From Dysidea avara (lineage: Eukaryota > Porifera > Demospongiae > Dictyoceratida > Dysideidae), in contig NC_089280.1 of the NCBI RefSeq assembly GCF_963678975.1, positions 17,706,780-17,770,779 of the forward strand: a DNA stretch of 64,000 nucleotides. The letters are read 5' to 3'. The position numbers and the translations under genes are program-made. Below are positions 44,284 through 58,977 of this stretch, piece after piece. Numbering within the stretch: position 1 is the first letter of the stretch; each line of letters begins with the position of its first letter. The notes under the pieces were generated by a model. It saw only the letters and a program-made list of their open reading frames with translations, did not search any database and had not been told where the DNA came from.

Positions 44284-45212
44284 ATGAAGTTTCATTTCTT
44301 GTTTGTTCCAGTACACTAGTAACATACAATGGGTCAACTCTGCTCCACTACGCACCATCACTGTTTGTGACACAATGTATGACCTTCCAGAAATCAAAAA
44401 TGGTGCATCAACCAGAGAGATATCATATGTTGGAGAACCACAGTCTCACTTTCAACGAACTGTAAGTGTTTACACAGACTGGATCATGTTCATAAAGAAA
44501 CTATAGGAGACATTATTGTGTGATTTTTTTTATTCAATAACTTATAAAAACCACTTTATATGTATACTATTACATTAATAATAGTCTGAGTATATGTTTT
44601 ATTTCTGTGTATGTTTGTTCAGATTCGTGGCGATGCCTCACAGCCAATTCTCTATGACCATGTGTGTAAGGAGATGAATCCCCTGGTGGCTGCTAGGATG
44701 AGGCATATTCCAATTAGCCCCGGAGCAGATTGGAGGGACTTACCCAACCTATCCGTACGACTGTCAGATGGCAGTTATGCTCACCAACTGTAAGTTACAG
44801 TGATCATAATAACAATCCTACTGGTATAATTTTCATGATTGCATAGCATAGGCACTTTAACAATAAGAGAAGAAATTCTGACTTTACACTGTTAGAAAGA
44901 TTTTACGAATATTCATGTGCCACTAACTTGTACAAAGACTATTGATTATTGTGGTACATGGCCTTTCTCCTCCCCTTGAACTATTGGTTGAGTTAATTAG
45001 ATAATTAAATGTTAGCTAATTGTGTAATTATAACACAATTGTGTAAGTCTCTCCTACTTGTTTAGTGTCTACACTCACCATGATAAGAAGAATGGTCGTA
45101 GTGGTAAAGGCAAACTACGTGGTGTGTGCTCATGTGCCACAGGCAAGCCATGTGACGCATCAGACAAACAGTTTGGCACACTAATCCCCTGGTGTCTACC
45201 GCACACCGGTAA

Positions 45213-45323
<111 letters not shown>

Positions 45324-46164
45324 TAATGTCACCTGGGTAATAAAATCTAATTACTGGATTTCAATTAATGTATTAACAATGTGGTCTGCACTTTCGGTCT
45401 ATTGTGTATCATGTTCTAAGTTGTAAGCTCTGTATTGGATTACATCTCACTTTTGATTTCAATTACAATGAATATGTTATGAAACATTCTATTGGAAATG
45501 ATTAAAGGGGTACGTACTATTTATATGGCTTCAGTTACAAATTCTCAATGTATGTTTTGATGTTTTATTCATTATGTCCTTAAAGTGTTGTTTAAAACTA
45601 ATTGGACTTGCAACTATTTATAAATGTTACTGATACATGTTTATTATGTCTCCATTCACATTTCTTAGCCCTTGTAATATTAAATGATTAAAGTTTGTTT
45701 GCTGTTATAATGATTGTTGATTGTGTATGGTAGGGACATGTCCTTCATCCGGAGCAACATCGTGTTGTTAGTGTCAGAGAGTGTGCCAGATCACAGGGTT
45801 TTCCAGACACTTATCGTTTCTTTGGTACCATTTTGGATAGGCTCCGACAGGTAAAAACTTGAGCTCATGAAATATATTTTGTACCTTCCCTTTGTGCTGT
45901 CTAGGTTGGCAATGCTGTGCCTCCGCCATTGGCTAAAGCTATTGGATTGGAAATTAGAAAAAGTGCAGAGAAGGTTTTGCAGGACAAAGGAGCTCATAAC
46001 TAAACCGTATTATCACACACACATACATGCACTCACCAACATACACATGTGTATATCATCCTCTGTAATATCTGTCTAACTGAATAATACTTGGCATGTC
46101 AACAAACAATATTCAAAGGTGAATTTCTTTTGATTAGCCAATTCCTGTAATTTACAGGTTTTAA

Positions 46165-46398
46165 CTCAAAGATATGGTGAGATTGCAAGTTATATACTGT
46201 TCAATGATTTGGAGACCTAACCTTATCAAGGACAAGGACATCACACTTATTGAACAGATCCAGAGGAGAGCAACAAAGTTTATTTTAAACGACTACAGTT
46301 CTGATTACTTTGATAGACTCAAACAACTTAACCTACTATCTTTAATGTACACCTTTGAGCTTAGCGAAATAGTGTTTAGGCTAAAGTCACTCAAGTAG
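46165..46398 (+). pseudogene. LINE reverse-transcriptase C-terminal fragment
   Basis: About 75 codons with YCSMIWRPNLIKD and IEQIQRRATKFILNDY, the post-RT region typical of CR1-like LINE ORF2 (compare LEKIQRRAARWV in the LINE at 31461). The rest of the element is absent. It belongs to a different family from that LINE. Confidence 0.75.
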
Positions 46399-46770
46399 GT
46401 GGGTCCAGTTGGGTCAGTGTGTGCAACTTGTGAAACAGTTCATCTCGCAGTTCACTTTTGACCGTATTGTCACCATCAGAAATTTTGGTTCTGTGATTTA
46501 GCTATAGGGTCTTCAAGTGATAGAAGCTTAACACTCCAGCAATCTATCACTACTGAACTTATCTTAAAAATTAATGTGTGAAGGGAAGTATAGTTCATTA
46601 GGTTATATGTGAAATCACATGCTGGCCACCTGGCTGAACCATACACGTCATATATACGCTCTACAGTTAATACGAACGTGAGATTACGTAACCCTATGAT
46701 TAGATAAAATGAGCAGCACATGTACAGCCGAGCGTAGTAGGGTGTACTGCAGCTATCGAGGTTGGAAGCT

Positions 46771-49700
46771 ATGGCTGCCCGTTGCGTGGCTCTGGCGGCT
46801 GTTACGTTTTTCCTTGCTGTACATCTTTCGCAACAAACATCTCAATGTTTTCCAGCCATATTGCAGTTTAGTATGAACAATCCAGGATTAATTCCGTCGT
46901 TTTGCCAGAACGAGATATTAGAAAGATTTAACGATCAAGGTTATCGTATAGATTTCACACAAGAAGAAGTTGAGGATATTTGTCAGATTGACTTATGCTT
47001 ACCTTACCTTCAAGAAGTGGGAGTTTATTGCAAAACTTTTGTAAGTTTAGAAATGATCGTCACAGTGTGCATGGTGTGGAGGGTCTGCAATGTATGTCTC
47101 TGGAAACTTTTGCTGGTATCCGAATACCAGTAGTTTCAATGGGAAGATTGTACCTTCCTGCACGGCGATATTACAGGCTTAGACTACAGCCCTAGCCCTG
47201 GCGGTTCACTGATTAATAAGTTGTGACTTTTTGTTATTATGTTAGTGACTACAATTACAAGCTTTTCTTTGCCACGCCCACTCATGTTGTAGTACACTGC
47301 ATACCAGATCTGGTTTGTGCATGTCAGATAGCTGCCATGCCATCAGGCCAGCTACTATGTAATATAGCTGTGAAACAGAATGTTGGATGTACATTTATTG
47401 TTGTCCTCAGTTGTCTGTGGAAAGTTCACTAATGCCCAGAATTTTTCTACCGTACGACATACCCATATAGCCTGTAGTAGGATGATGTAGTAGTGTTCTT
47501 TATCATCATGGGTGTACAAATTTTAGTAATACTAGGATGTGTTACTGTGCCAGCAAAAGTTATTACTTCTGTAATCCCGGTATCACTTTTAGAATTATCA
47601 TTATGTGGAATGGCTTTCATGTAATTCAAAACTGTATTTGAAATATCCAAAATATTGATAATTACCTCAAATGTGCTATACCACAGTTAATACAACTATG
47701 GGTTATATAACCTCGTGATAAAGTGCACTTCTCCGGTAGGATTAACCCCATACCACTGTGTCTACCTACAACTACAGACTTATAGCCTTCTTGCAGGTTC
47801 CCCTAATGGGATAGCAATCCTATTAAAAAGAATATATTATATATATATTGTAATAATTAACAGCAAGAGTTCATAATATTGTAAGGGGGAGAGTCTCAAC
47901 ATACCACGTACAAACCCACCACGCTTTGTATCATCTGTAAAATATCGTACACTTGTGGATTCAATCAAACAGTTGCAAAAGCTCATCTAAGTTAATTTAG
48001 TAAACTATTTCGTTAACACCATATAGAAAATTTGTGTTATGACATGTACTGTATCTCTTTAGCCTAAGAAGGATCTTTATTGCTTGGATTCTCCAGCACT
48101 ATTTGCGTTACTGTGTGCTACTAGTAACAGTAGTGTAAATTGCTACAATTCACTGGTCAGTCAAGGAATTGTTGGATACCCACAATTGGTATGTGTGTAT
48201 ATTATGATCAGTGGTGTAAATCTGTGTACTGGGACTAATCCAGTTTCCTGATTATATATGTTATTAATATATAGTTTGTGTTTTATTTGAACAGTTAAAG
48301 CCATGTCTTGATTCCTTGTACAATGCGGAGAGTTGTTCAGATGATTGTAGAAATGTATGTTGACTGTTGTAGTTTGTTATAACAGTATTCTAACTTTGTG
48401 TGGTTAAACGATATTAATGTTTGTGGTTAGATTGGTGTGGAATTTAAGTTGGTGAATTTCCTTATTTTTTTGTCAATATAAAATCACTCCAATGTCTGCA
48501 ACAGGCAACTTTCAACTGACCAACTAACTGACTGATAGACACTGACTGACCGTAAATCAATGATGATAAGGCCTAAGGCTACGGGCTTGATTTTTCACTG
48601 TTAGACATTGCTTCAGTCTGACAGGTACATTGCATACAGCACTATGTACAATGCACGTATTATGGAGTTACTATTGTCCTCCTTTGTTATTTTTACTGGC
48701 AGTGCATGATGTTGATTTGCAGCATCATGGCTTCCCCATGCATTTATAATGGGAACTGTCCATATTTTCTGTAGTGACTGAGTTGTTTGTGGAGGGGCTT
48801 AACTTGTACTGTTCTTCATTTGTGACACTATATAGCTAAAAATGAAGTGTAATGGTCACTTTCTATAATTGATAGTTAGGGTATACGTTCAGATGTAAAA
48901 TTAATTTTATGACCAGTAGGATTGTAGGAAAACAGGAATGGGATGGGAACAGAAAGAGGGAGTGGGAGAAAAAGTCTGATAAAGGTCATCATGTCAATAT
49001 ATAAGTTGGATTTTTCACAGAATGTTTCTTTGCAGACCTCCCACTAAAACGATCAAAACACTCTAATAGAACAGTCACCTATATTAAAAGAGCAGCCAAG
49101 AATGTTTTTTTAACGATTCCACCAGGGACCTGGATTGAAAGTATATGTAGATATGGATTGAAAGTATATGCAGATATATGATGGGGGTATACATGCAGTA
49201 CTATGATTGTCGAGCTGAAGTGGCTCCTCCCCATGACTCATTGGAGCCACCTACACACACTGCAGCTGCCATGTACCAATGATGTGAATTTCTGAAGTTG
49301 CACAACTTCTTGCATCTGTATGCAGGTACTGTCAGTTAATTCCAAGGAATACTAACTTTGTAAAACTGTTTATGCTTGATGGCTGAATTTTTAATGTTTA
49401 TGGTTTCTCAAGGGAATAGCTAATTTTCAGTGTTGACGACTTGGCTAGGATCTATCAATTCACAGGCAGTCACTGCTTAAACATTCTTGACTGCTCCAGA
49501 GTGTTTTAATGCAGGTGACTGTTGTATTAGAATGTTTTGATTGTTTTAGCGGAAGGATCCAACAATGCTGCAAGGAAGCATTATGACCTTATCGGACATT
49601 TTTCATTGGTTGTTCCCATTCCCATCATATTCTCATTTTCTTATAATAGACTTTTTCATTTTTGGCTCTAAGGTATGCAATCACATATTCCTTGTTTCAT

Positions 49701-51540
49701 TTCTTTAATTCTTAGTCAAACTTATAATTCCTAATTTTTCCTTGTACTTGTTTGTTTACTTTTTAACATTTGTTATGACTGGTGAACTTGCACACGCTGC
49801 ATTATAAGAAAGAATGGCACTAGGCTTATTCTGAATGTTCACTCCAACTATCAAGTGACCTTTGTTTTCAGCTATGTTTAGCCTGTTACACAGCATCACA
49901 AACAAAGAACACTATGAGAAGAACTTCTGCAATCAATCCAGTCACAACAAAACTCAGACAATTCCCATTACAAATGAGGAAAGCCATTGTGCAGTGCTAC
50001 CACAAATTGACACCTTGAAGCAAAGATAAATGGGACACTGGTAAGTCCATGAAGTATGCATTGTATGTACTGTGATATGGCAAATGGCACCAGTTGGACT
50101 GAAGTAATGTTGAACAGTGAAAAAATCAAGACCGTAGCCTTAGTCATTATCAAGTTACGTTTGTTTGAAGTCATCAGTAAAGCAAGCAGTCTGTCAGTAG
50201 AAAATTCCACTGAATAATTTTATGAAACAATAATTTTTTTGTAGCAACCTATTGGAAACATTTCAGGTTGTACTAAAGGCACTTTTGGGCTTGGTTGTAC
50301 CTAACCAATAACCAATACTGCCAGCCATGAAGGTATTTTTTGGCTAGAAAAGCCTAGTGCGGAAAGTGAGTGTTCTATTGGAATGTAGAGAGTGAATTGT
50401 GTTAAAGTACAAAATAAAAGCAAGGCCCAAAGCTTACAAGTAATACCTTTAAGAAAAATAGCAAAGCTGAGTTTTCCATGTATGTTCAAATTTATTGATA
50501 TAAGAGAAGAGGTCCCTACTTTTATCTTGTCACACTAAACATTTATGGAGAGGAGTCAATCACTCTAATAGAACAGTCACATTTTATTCTATTCTGTGAA
50601 TGCTGTCCCACTAGGGACCTGACATATGCTACTTGATTTATCTGTAACAACATGGAAATCATCTATAGACTTCTTATATTAGCATTTATGGAAAGTATGT
50701 GCAGTTGAATGTCTAATGAATGTTCAAGTTACATTAAAGGTTTTAATGTGTGGTGATGTTGACTCTACATAGCATGTTGACATTTAGTTCTTTGTGTGTA
50801 GCTACTCATGGATGCCGACTGCTGCTTTGTCAGCTACTATGCATTTATGATTGATTCATTTGTCAACGATGATGGGTAAGTGCCATTTCAAATGATGAAA
50901 GCTTGGTGTTACTGAAGTTTATAGTGGTGAATTTGGTGAACTGAGGAAATTTGCCAAGCTTTATTTGCCAATTAGCTATATTTTGGCTGTGTGGTATGCA
51001 AACTTGTCGAACTTTTATCAATCAACCTGTTTTTCATGCTGATCTGCCAAACTTAAGTCATGCCAAACATTTGTCATTCATAGTAGTTAATTATCCATGC
51101 ATTGTGTTAAGATTGTAATGTACATGTTCTATCATATTCAGAATGGCAGTATTTGACACTGAAACCATCAATGAGTCAATATGGGATTGGTGTCGACTAC
51201 CCAGCCCTGGAGTGTGCCCTGGTGTGAATCTCATGGACGTGGCGGTATGTCTAGCTTTCATATCCCTGAGAGCTACAACTGCAAAGAGAAATATATAGCT
51301 ATGTTTATATATCATTTTTTCCAGACACGGAATAACAGTGCTACCTGTGAACCAGCTGTTACTGAGCCACCCACTTCTAATATGACAAACACAACTGTAC
51401 CAACAAACACAACTGTACCAATGAACATGTCTAATGTGACCACTGTTAGGCCTGGTGATGCAGCATTACCAGCATCCATGTCCAGCCTTTGTGTAATAAC
51501 ACTGTCAATATTACTGGCATTTATTGCCGGTGGATTTTAA
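46771..51540 (+). CDS. Gene B: paralogue of gene A, secreted cysteine-rich GPI-like protein
   Basis: Exons 46771-47040, 48063-48188, 48295-48354, 50802-50875, 51142-51244 and 51325-51540 give about 282 aa. The ATG at 46771 is chosen because it opens the hydrophobic signal peptide. The same 16 ectodomain cysteines as gene A are present, with NQ/E and D/N type changes between them. The stalk is longer, with near-repeats TNTTVPTNTTVP and several N-glycosylation sites. The C-terminal hydrophobic GPI-like tail is nearly identical to A. Produced by the tandem duplication; no lesion seen, unlike the neighbouring DNMT1 copy. Family not recognised; function unknown. Confidence 0.88.
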
Positions 51541-51899
51541 GCATTATTTTAGACAAGCACTTTATAGTTGTAGATGGCATTAGCTGTTGTTCAATCAATT
51601 AAGTCATGATTTAACTAGCGTAGCTACGTACAATCTGTACTCAATGTAACTAGGTCCAATCTTACATTAGATTCATATGTACATTCTGTATTGCTATCTG
51701 TGTCCATTCGTTATTGTACAAATTCATTGTTTGATGACAAAAATGACCTCGGTGCATATATGCATACATCATGTGACCGCATGCAGTAGATGGCTTGAGG
51801 CGTGTCTCGTTTGGCTGTAATTTGAACCTCCTATATACACGTGCGCGAGTTTGCCGATTCAGTCGTTGCTGGTCAAGGTACTGGTGCAGTACATACAAG

Positions 51900-54800
51900 A
51901 TGTTAACGGTGCTGCTATTTACTACTATGATGATGATGTTACTGCCGCCCTCGCAACAAAACGACCAATGTAGTGACGCGATCGATCAGTTCAGTATACA
52001 GGAATCTGTCCAGCCGTATTGCCAAGCAATACAGCATAGATTTATAAACGACCCCACTTACAGGATTAATTTTCCACAAGCAGAAGTTGATCGGATTTGT
52101 AACGATGTCGTTTGCGTGGGCGTGCTCCAGCAATTAGTAATTTCTTGCTCCACTTTCGTAAGTTCATTATAATCATTATTCGATTCGTCATGTATGCGGT
52201 GCTTTTCCATTTGGGGAAGGAACAATTTGGTATGCAACAGTTGTTAAACTTGTAGAAAAAAACTCCCAGGTCACCGCCTGGCCTGGGATTTTTTCTGCAC
52301 TTCAGCACTTCAGCACAGTTTTAAAAAAAAGAAGGTAACTCGCTACATATTACATAAAATTATTACTTGCAACTGAACTAATTAGTTACAGTTACATATT
52401 ACCCATAAAATAAAGTAACTATAAATTACAATACTTTGTGTCCACAGCCCGAGGGGTCGCTAACGCCCACGCAAACTTCTAAATTGTGTACAAGAGTCCA
52501 AGTATTAAGTTTCAATGCGTATTTCTGCCTTATTTCAATAAATATTCATCTCACGTCTTAAGGCTGTGGCGAGGGGTAGCTAACGTCATGGGACTCTCGT
52601 ACACTATCTGTGAAACCAATTATATATGGTTTCACAGATAGTGTACGAGAGTCCCATGACGTTAGCTACCCCTCGCCACAGCCTTAAGACGTGAGCAACT
52701 ACCACCTTATCATGTGACATGATTGCACTGTTGGACAATGTGTAAATCTTGGTTAACTGGTGAATAAGTTTTATTCAGTAGGCTTTTTTACTTTGTTGTG
52801 GCTAGACATTACTCAGTGGATTACTAACGAGACTAGTAACTTTGTTATAGCGCACTGGCTAGTGACTACTTCCTCATGCAAAACTATAGGCCTTGAACTA
52901 CTGATTAAGTGAAACAGACACCTCATAGACTAATCCACTCGAATCCAGTGAGGCAATAGCTACAAGCGGACGAAATTTTCCACTGCCGGAATTTCTTATT
53001 TTCCATTGATAAGTATCTAGTTACGCAAAATAGTATTACTGGAAAGTGACAGTCTATTTAAACTCAACAACTTACAAGAACTATTTAAAACCTTCCTCAG
53101 AATGCCTGAGCATGATTTCTAAAGACTGGTATTTGAAAACTAAGAGTGAGTGAGGAATGCTGCCGTTTCCGATCCCGTATGGCCTGGGGTTATATCTATG
53201 GTCACAACACTATATAGATATTAAATATATAGCTAGCTATGATACACCCCCCTCCCCCGGCTGGCACGTCACAACCATAATATGCATGTGCTATCTGCTA
53301 TTATAACTACCAAATTGGTGCTATACAACTAGGCATGAGTGAATGCATCATGCATGCAAATGATTTTAATCATGCATGCAGCATTATTTAGTTCAAATGA
53401 TTTGGTATATCACTTGTTCATGCAGAGTGTAATATTGATAGAACATGTATAGCTAGCCAATTATAATTTCATGGAGCCACATGGCTGTTCTTGTGCAATA
53501 ATTTGGCTTGACAAATTTTATGCCGAGTTTCAAGAGTCTATAGATAGATAATAAACAAAACCAAAAATGGTCATTGTTTTCCTTCTAGAACCTTTCACAC
53601 ACATAGGGACTACTATGACATACATTTTCCAAATTATATGCATTACTGTACTGTATGACTCATACAGTACAGTAATGTAGCTAATTGGTACAGTATGGAA
53701 AATACAGCACTTGTCAGCACTTTGATCCTCACACAACGCAAGTATAATATGTTATAGACATAATGCACACACATGCTATAATTTTATGTTTGTACATTTT
53801 GGTGTAGTTATTTTTTTGTGGTTTGTATGGTTTGTAAAATTTTAGTCAACACTTGGCCCTTAATCATTGTATTGTATATAGATCTTTCTTCTGTCTTGTT
53901 CTTGTGTAGGCGCAGAAGGACATCTTTTGTCTGGACTCTCCAGCAATAATTGAATTGTTGTGTAGTAGTTCTAGCACCACAAATTGCTACTCTTCATTAG
54001 TTGGTCAGGGAGTGATTGGCTACCCACAACTGGTTGGTCACTGGGTGTGCTAGTGTATACATTGTATGTGTGTTGTTTACATTGTATGTGTGTGTTGTTT
54101 ACATTGTATGTGTGTGTTGTTTACATTGTATGTGGGTGTGCTATTTCAACAGTATGTTATAATTGTGAGTTGTCTGAGGATCTGTAATTGACAACAAGCA
54201 TAAGTATATTCTGATATGTGTAGCATGGCAATCTAAGGCTTGCTGTATGCTTTGCAGGGCCATGCAGACCATCTTACACAGAAACACACACACATTCTAT
54301 TTTAATCTCATGGCTATAGTTAACAAGGATGGACTTATATACTCACTTATAGGAATGATTATTTATTCTATATTTTCTAAAAGGAATTTGACATGGATGA
54401 TTTAATACAGCTGGGTTATATACGTTATGTAGTTTGTATGCATCATGTGTATCCTTTACTACACAAATATGAGTTACTTTACTATGTAAATTAACTGTGT
54501 GTGTATCTTAACTTCACAAATTGAAACTTTGGGCGCAATTAGCTGCTAGAATATAGTAATGAACTGATAGGCAAATTGTGTGTATGTGTGTGTGCGTGCA
54601 CGTGTGTGTGTGTTTGTGTGTGTTATCATCATGATGTAATATTAACATGACACATATATGCACCATACATTTAGTTACTCACTACAGAAACTGTATTGTC
54701 ATGATGTGTTATGTGTTATGAATATGTTAATTTGCACTTTCCATACAAATTAAAACATCAATAGTCCATGGCTTGTACTGTACGAAAATATGGCATTCAG

Positions 54801-57800
54801 AGAGTGAGGGTATATACAGTGTCAAGATGACTAATTATGTACCAGGGTTTTATCTCTGATAATTTGTGTGTCTGCTCTTTTTCCTAGTAAAACATACAAT
54901 TTTCTTATGAATGAGTTGAACAGTGTTGTAGTTTTATATGGCAGGGAATGGTTCATGGTATATAATAGTATTATGTTGTATTTTATGTTGATTTTTTTAT
55001 AGTTTAAGTCTTGTCTAGATGCCCTCTACAATGCTGAGAGCTGTCCAGATGATTGCAGAAATGTGAGCCCACTATTAGGGGATTGTGAATGTACTACATG
55101 TCCACAGTGGTGTAGCCTGGATATATAGTACGGGGTTTGGGGACACAGTCTTAATCAACTTTTAAGTATTAAAATTTAACACTTTCTGGCATCAGACAAT
55201 AACTTTCCTAACAAAACACACTAGTCTGGAGCACTCAATGACTCAATACATTGACAATTAGTAACTTTTCTCAGCAATTCTTAGGAACAATATTGCAACT
55301 ATAAGGCAAGCAGTTATGTGGTAGTAAATTTTCATGCATGAATTACCAACATGTGGCAAAATTGGCACTTGAAAGCAACTTTATGTGAAACAAATTTTTG
55401 TGGTATACTGTGGGGAAATAACTCTTGTGTTATAACCTGAGACTTCTTGTATGTAACTCTATGTAGTCTACCGTAATTCACTTTATTTTTGTGCAAAAAT
55501 TTTTCGTATAAAAATAGTTTTGTATGATTTACATGAATGACTGCTCTATTAGAGTAGTTCATTCTTATGAAAAACTTTTGTGTAAGAAATTTTTGTACAA
55601 GTTTTGCACACAAAAAGTATTTTATAACAAAAAAAAGAGCTTATAGTCAATTTGTATTCACCTGGCCCCCACCAAACAAAGAGGTGAACATGTGTTCACT
55701 CCCAATGGTTTTGTTCCATACTTTCTTGCTGTATATATAAGCATGCTTATACGCCTGAATTTGTTGGATATTTTTATGTCCCATAACTCACTTGTTCTTG
55801 CTCATATCAGAGCATTTTTTATAAACTTAAGGACTTCTAACATCATTGCAGTCATTTCTTGGCCACCACCTTTGATTTTATGGATAGGAAGAAAGAAAAA
55901 CAGTTCTATATTTCAATTTTTGTATTCGAAGTTCTATATCAGGTTGCTAGTTATAGAACAACATGTGAGTCAACCTTGGCAGCAGTATAGAATGGTGAAT
56001 GGGCAACAAGTCACTAGATAGCCATACAAAGGTACTTTTGGATGCGTGCAATGGTTTGGCCCTGGCCAATTATACCAGCATAACTTAAAGCATAATAGGT
56101 AACCAAAAGCATAAAATGTTATATCAACATTATAATTATATAGTGTGACTAGATTTCACAAAACCGATCCAAATCACACATCAGGCAAAATCAAACTAAC
56201 ACCACCAGTAGATAGCTAGCATCGTACTACTAGTTTTGACACTATTCAAACTACTCGAGGCTGGTTTTAACAGACATCTTTTCTGGGTAGTGCTTGTGAA
56301 GGGCCTGGATTGGCAAGAATCAGTGGTTTACTGGTGGATGGCTTGATAATGTTGACCAAACATTTTTCTGTGCATATCAGCCAAAGAGGCCAGCACATCT
56401 CATGTCTGGACTTCAATTGTGGTATACCTCCTCCATTATCTCTTGCCCACCCCACCACTCCCCCATCCTCCTCCCCTTTGTAAGCACTTGTGTCTACTTT
56501 GCTCATCCAACTGCTCAGATTTTCTATCTTATTTGGCAGGAAACTCTACAAGCAGCTACAAGTATTGAATCAGTGGTCTGAATGATGCATCTCTTGTGTA
56601 AATTTCATATGTGTGCTTGCTATCCTTGGCAAGTTATGCTGACTTGAATTCTTTAAAACTGTTTATCTCAAAACTTCTAATGTGCGATTTAGATCGTTTT
56701 TCCAAAATTCCAGTCACATATAGAGATGATTTAAAAAAATTATAATGCAAGCATAATATAGAAAGCAAATAATAAATACCATACAAATTTTTATTGCATT
56801 TCTTGTAGCTAATATTATGAAGTTAACTGTTTCTTCACACTTTACAGAAATAAGATAATAATCACTTACTCTAATACAACAGTCTTGATAAGCTTTAACG
56901 AAACAGTCAGCTAAAGTATAATCTCAATTGGATTTCAAGACTTCTCCATAAGACTTCTCCATAAGACTTCTCCATAAGCTTCCTATCCTATTGGATTTCA
57001 AGACTTCTCCATAAGCTTCCAATTGTTTAGTGCATGTTATTATCTCAGGTTGTAGACAGCTCCATATACCAGCTAAAGGCAGTGTTGTCACAAAATATAG
57101 CAAGCAAAACAGTGAGTGAGAGACTACCATAGGATGAGGTGAAGAGACTAGTGTTATATTATATCTTGAGACCACTCTTAGAGTACTTACTTCTCATATA
57201 TTATGACTATATATGGATCCATCTTTAGCCTGAGGTAAATACTTATGGAGAAGTCTTGAAATCCATTAGATTTGCCATTGCACCTGTCCAGGAACACTTA
57301 CTTCTGGCCATTTAGTGTCTTGTCACCTACTCACTTTTATACATTGCCCCAGTTGCATCATGTGCCATTACCCAATGTAGAACTATAGCCGCATAGTTGA
57401 AAACATCTTCCCACACAATGTTATGTATATGTGTATTGTGTGTGCACCTTAAAATTTTGAACATTCATGCATGACTTTGTTCTTGATATTTATGTAGAAA
57501 TATTTAAATGTTTTTTGCTTGTGTAGATACTTATGAATGCAGACTGTTGCTTTGTCAGTTACTATGCATTTATGATCGATACCTTTGTTGACAATGGGGG
57601 GTGAGTAATTACTCTTTGTACTTACTGTTACATAAATGTACTTGTATGCAAACAGGTTTCCCATATTTGAAGTCAGAACACTTACTGAATCAGTATGGGA
57701 CTGGTGTAATTTGCCAACGATTGGAATCTGTCCTGGTGTAAATTTGACAGACACTACCGTAAGATTTCATGTCGTACAATTATGTCAGCACTTATATATG

Positions 57801-58169
57801 TAACCAATATCTTCCAAGCCTTGCCACATTATTTGACATTTTGATTTTGTTGTATGTTATCACTCGAGTTGTGTGGGAAAGAGTCTGTCTGTGTACTTGC
57901 TACTCTGTTTTAATACCAGATTTGAAATGCATTCATAGTTGGTATGTGTGTATTTATAGATGAGAAATAACATCACTTGTGATCCAGTTGCTACTTTTCC
58001 TCCTACTGATTCACCTATCAACATGTCCACTAATCCAACGGTGTCCACTAATCCAGGAAATATGGAGAGAAATAGTACAAGAGGTGGAGCATTAACACTA
58101 ACTGCTAACTTTAGTGCGACAGTAGTGTTTGTTCTCTTGGTTGCATGTGTACTGTGGTTTGTTATGTAA
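51900..58169 (+). CDS. Gene C: diverged third member of the cysteine-rich family
   Basis: Exons 51900-52157, 53910-54032, 55003-55062, 57527-57600, 57656-57758 and 57960-58169 give about 275 aa with the same intron positions and phases as A and B. The signal peptide (residues 1 to about 18) is Met/Leu-rich. All 16 ectodomain cysteines are kept, as are CLDSPAI, NADCCFVSYYAFMID and WDWCN, while exon 1 is strongly diverged. The stalk has NMST and NST sites. The C-terminus is hydrophobic (FSATVVFVLLVACVLWFVM), compatible with a GPI signal or a short transmembrane end. Introns are long and contain a hAT-like MITE. Unknown function. Confidence 0.87.
52325..52860. mobile_element. hAT-like MITE, copy 2 (inverse orientation), interrupted
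   Basis: Matches the element at 29540-30062 in reverse: GTTACATATTACCCATAAAATAAAG on one side and TTGTTGTGGCTAG followed by ACTAACGAGACTAGTAAC on the other. Terminal bases are eroded. A second repeat (about 52445-52694) is inserted in the middle. It lies in gene C intron 1. Confidence 0.65.
52551..52694. repeat. Perfect 68-bp-arm palindrome
   Basis: The left arm (52551-52618) and right arm (52627-52694) are exact reverse complements around an 8-bp spacer (ATTATATA). The arms contain GAGGGGTAGCTAACGTCATG. A diverged single arm (GAGGGGTCGCTAACGCC) lies just upstream near 52450. Confidence 0.93.
53641..53677. repeat. Short perfect hairpin, 17-bp arms
   Basis: CATTACTGTACTGTATG, spacer ACT, then the exact complement. 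In gene C intron 1; function unknown. Confidence 0.85.
56938..57022. repeat. Direct repeats of ACTTCTCCATAAG
   Basis: Four copies of ACTTCTCCATAAG with two longer repeats GGATTTCAAGACTTCTCCAT. An inverted copy (ATGGAGAAGTCTTGAAATCC) lies near 57243. In gene C intron 3. Confidence 0.8.
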
Positions 58170-58977
58170 TAGGAGAGAATTCAATTTTTTAATGAAAATA
58201 TTTAGTATCAGATTTAATGTACAATTGAGTTTATGTCTAACAAAAATACATCATTTATATTGAGAATGGTTTTTGGAGGACAAAAGTTTCAGTTGAATTA
58301 CAATAAGAGAAAGCCAATACTTGACAATGATTGCTCTAATTGTACTCAAGATCACTAGGCGATTGCTTCTACTCTGAATCATCATCATAAATTTACTTCT
58401 TATAGCTAAACGATTGCTCAATACAATAACACAGACCAGAAGTAAACACTAAACAATACAGAGATGAGTAACCCTGTTTAAAGGGACTATATAAAGTACC
58501 ACTATATCATTTTTCTATCTTTCCCATTTTTTCTGTCAGTGTATTGTGATAATTTAATTTAAATTTTCGATTCAAATTTGCAATTGTTTGAATGTCTCTT
58601 AAAAGATTGGATATGTGTTGGTTGTATATCAGTTACACAGTTTCAACACTTAAACCTGAGATGATCAAGTAAATGCAAAATTAATGCTATATATAATTGT
58701 GGCAATAGCAATAAATTTTCTTGAGCTAAAAGGTCTTGGAGTGCAGTGGTTAGGGCAATTTTATGAATTACAAATAGGTATGAGTATTAAAGTAGAGTAT
58801 AGTATTTAGTTACGAGCATGGGTATTTATGGCATATGAACCAAAACACTGTGTATAAAGTACAAGTGAATGTTTTAAGCCACAAATGAATGTTGGAATGC
58901 AGCCAAGCCATATTTGCCAAGTCTTCATCATCCACATCTAATTCCATTAACTGGAAGCCCTACATGGTATCATAAAA

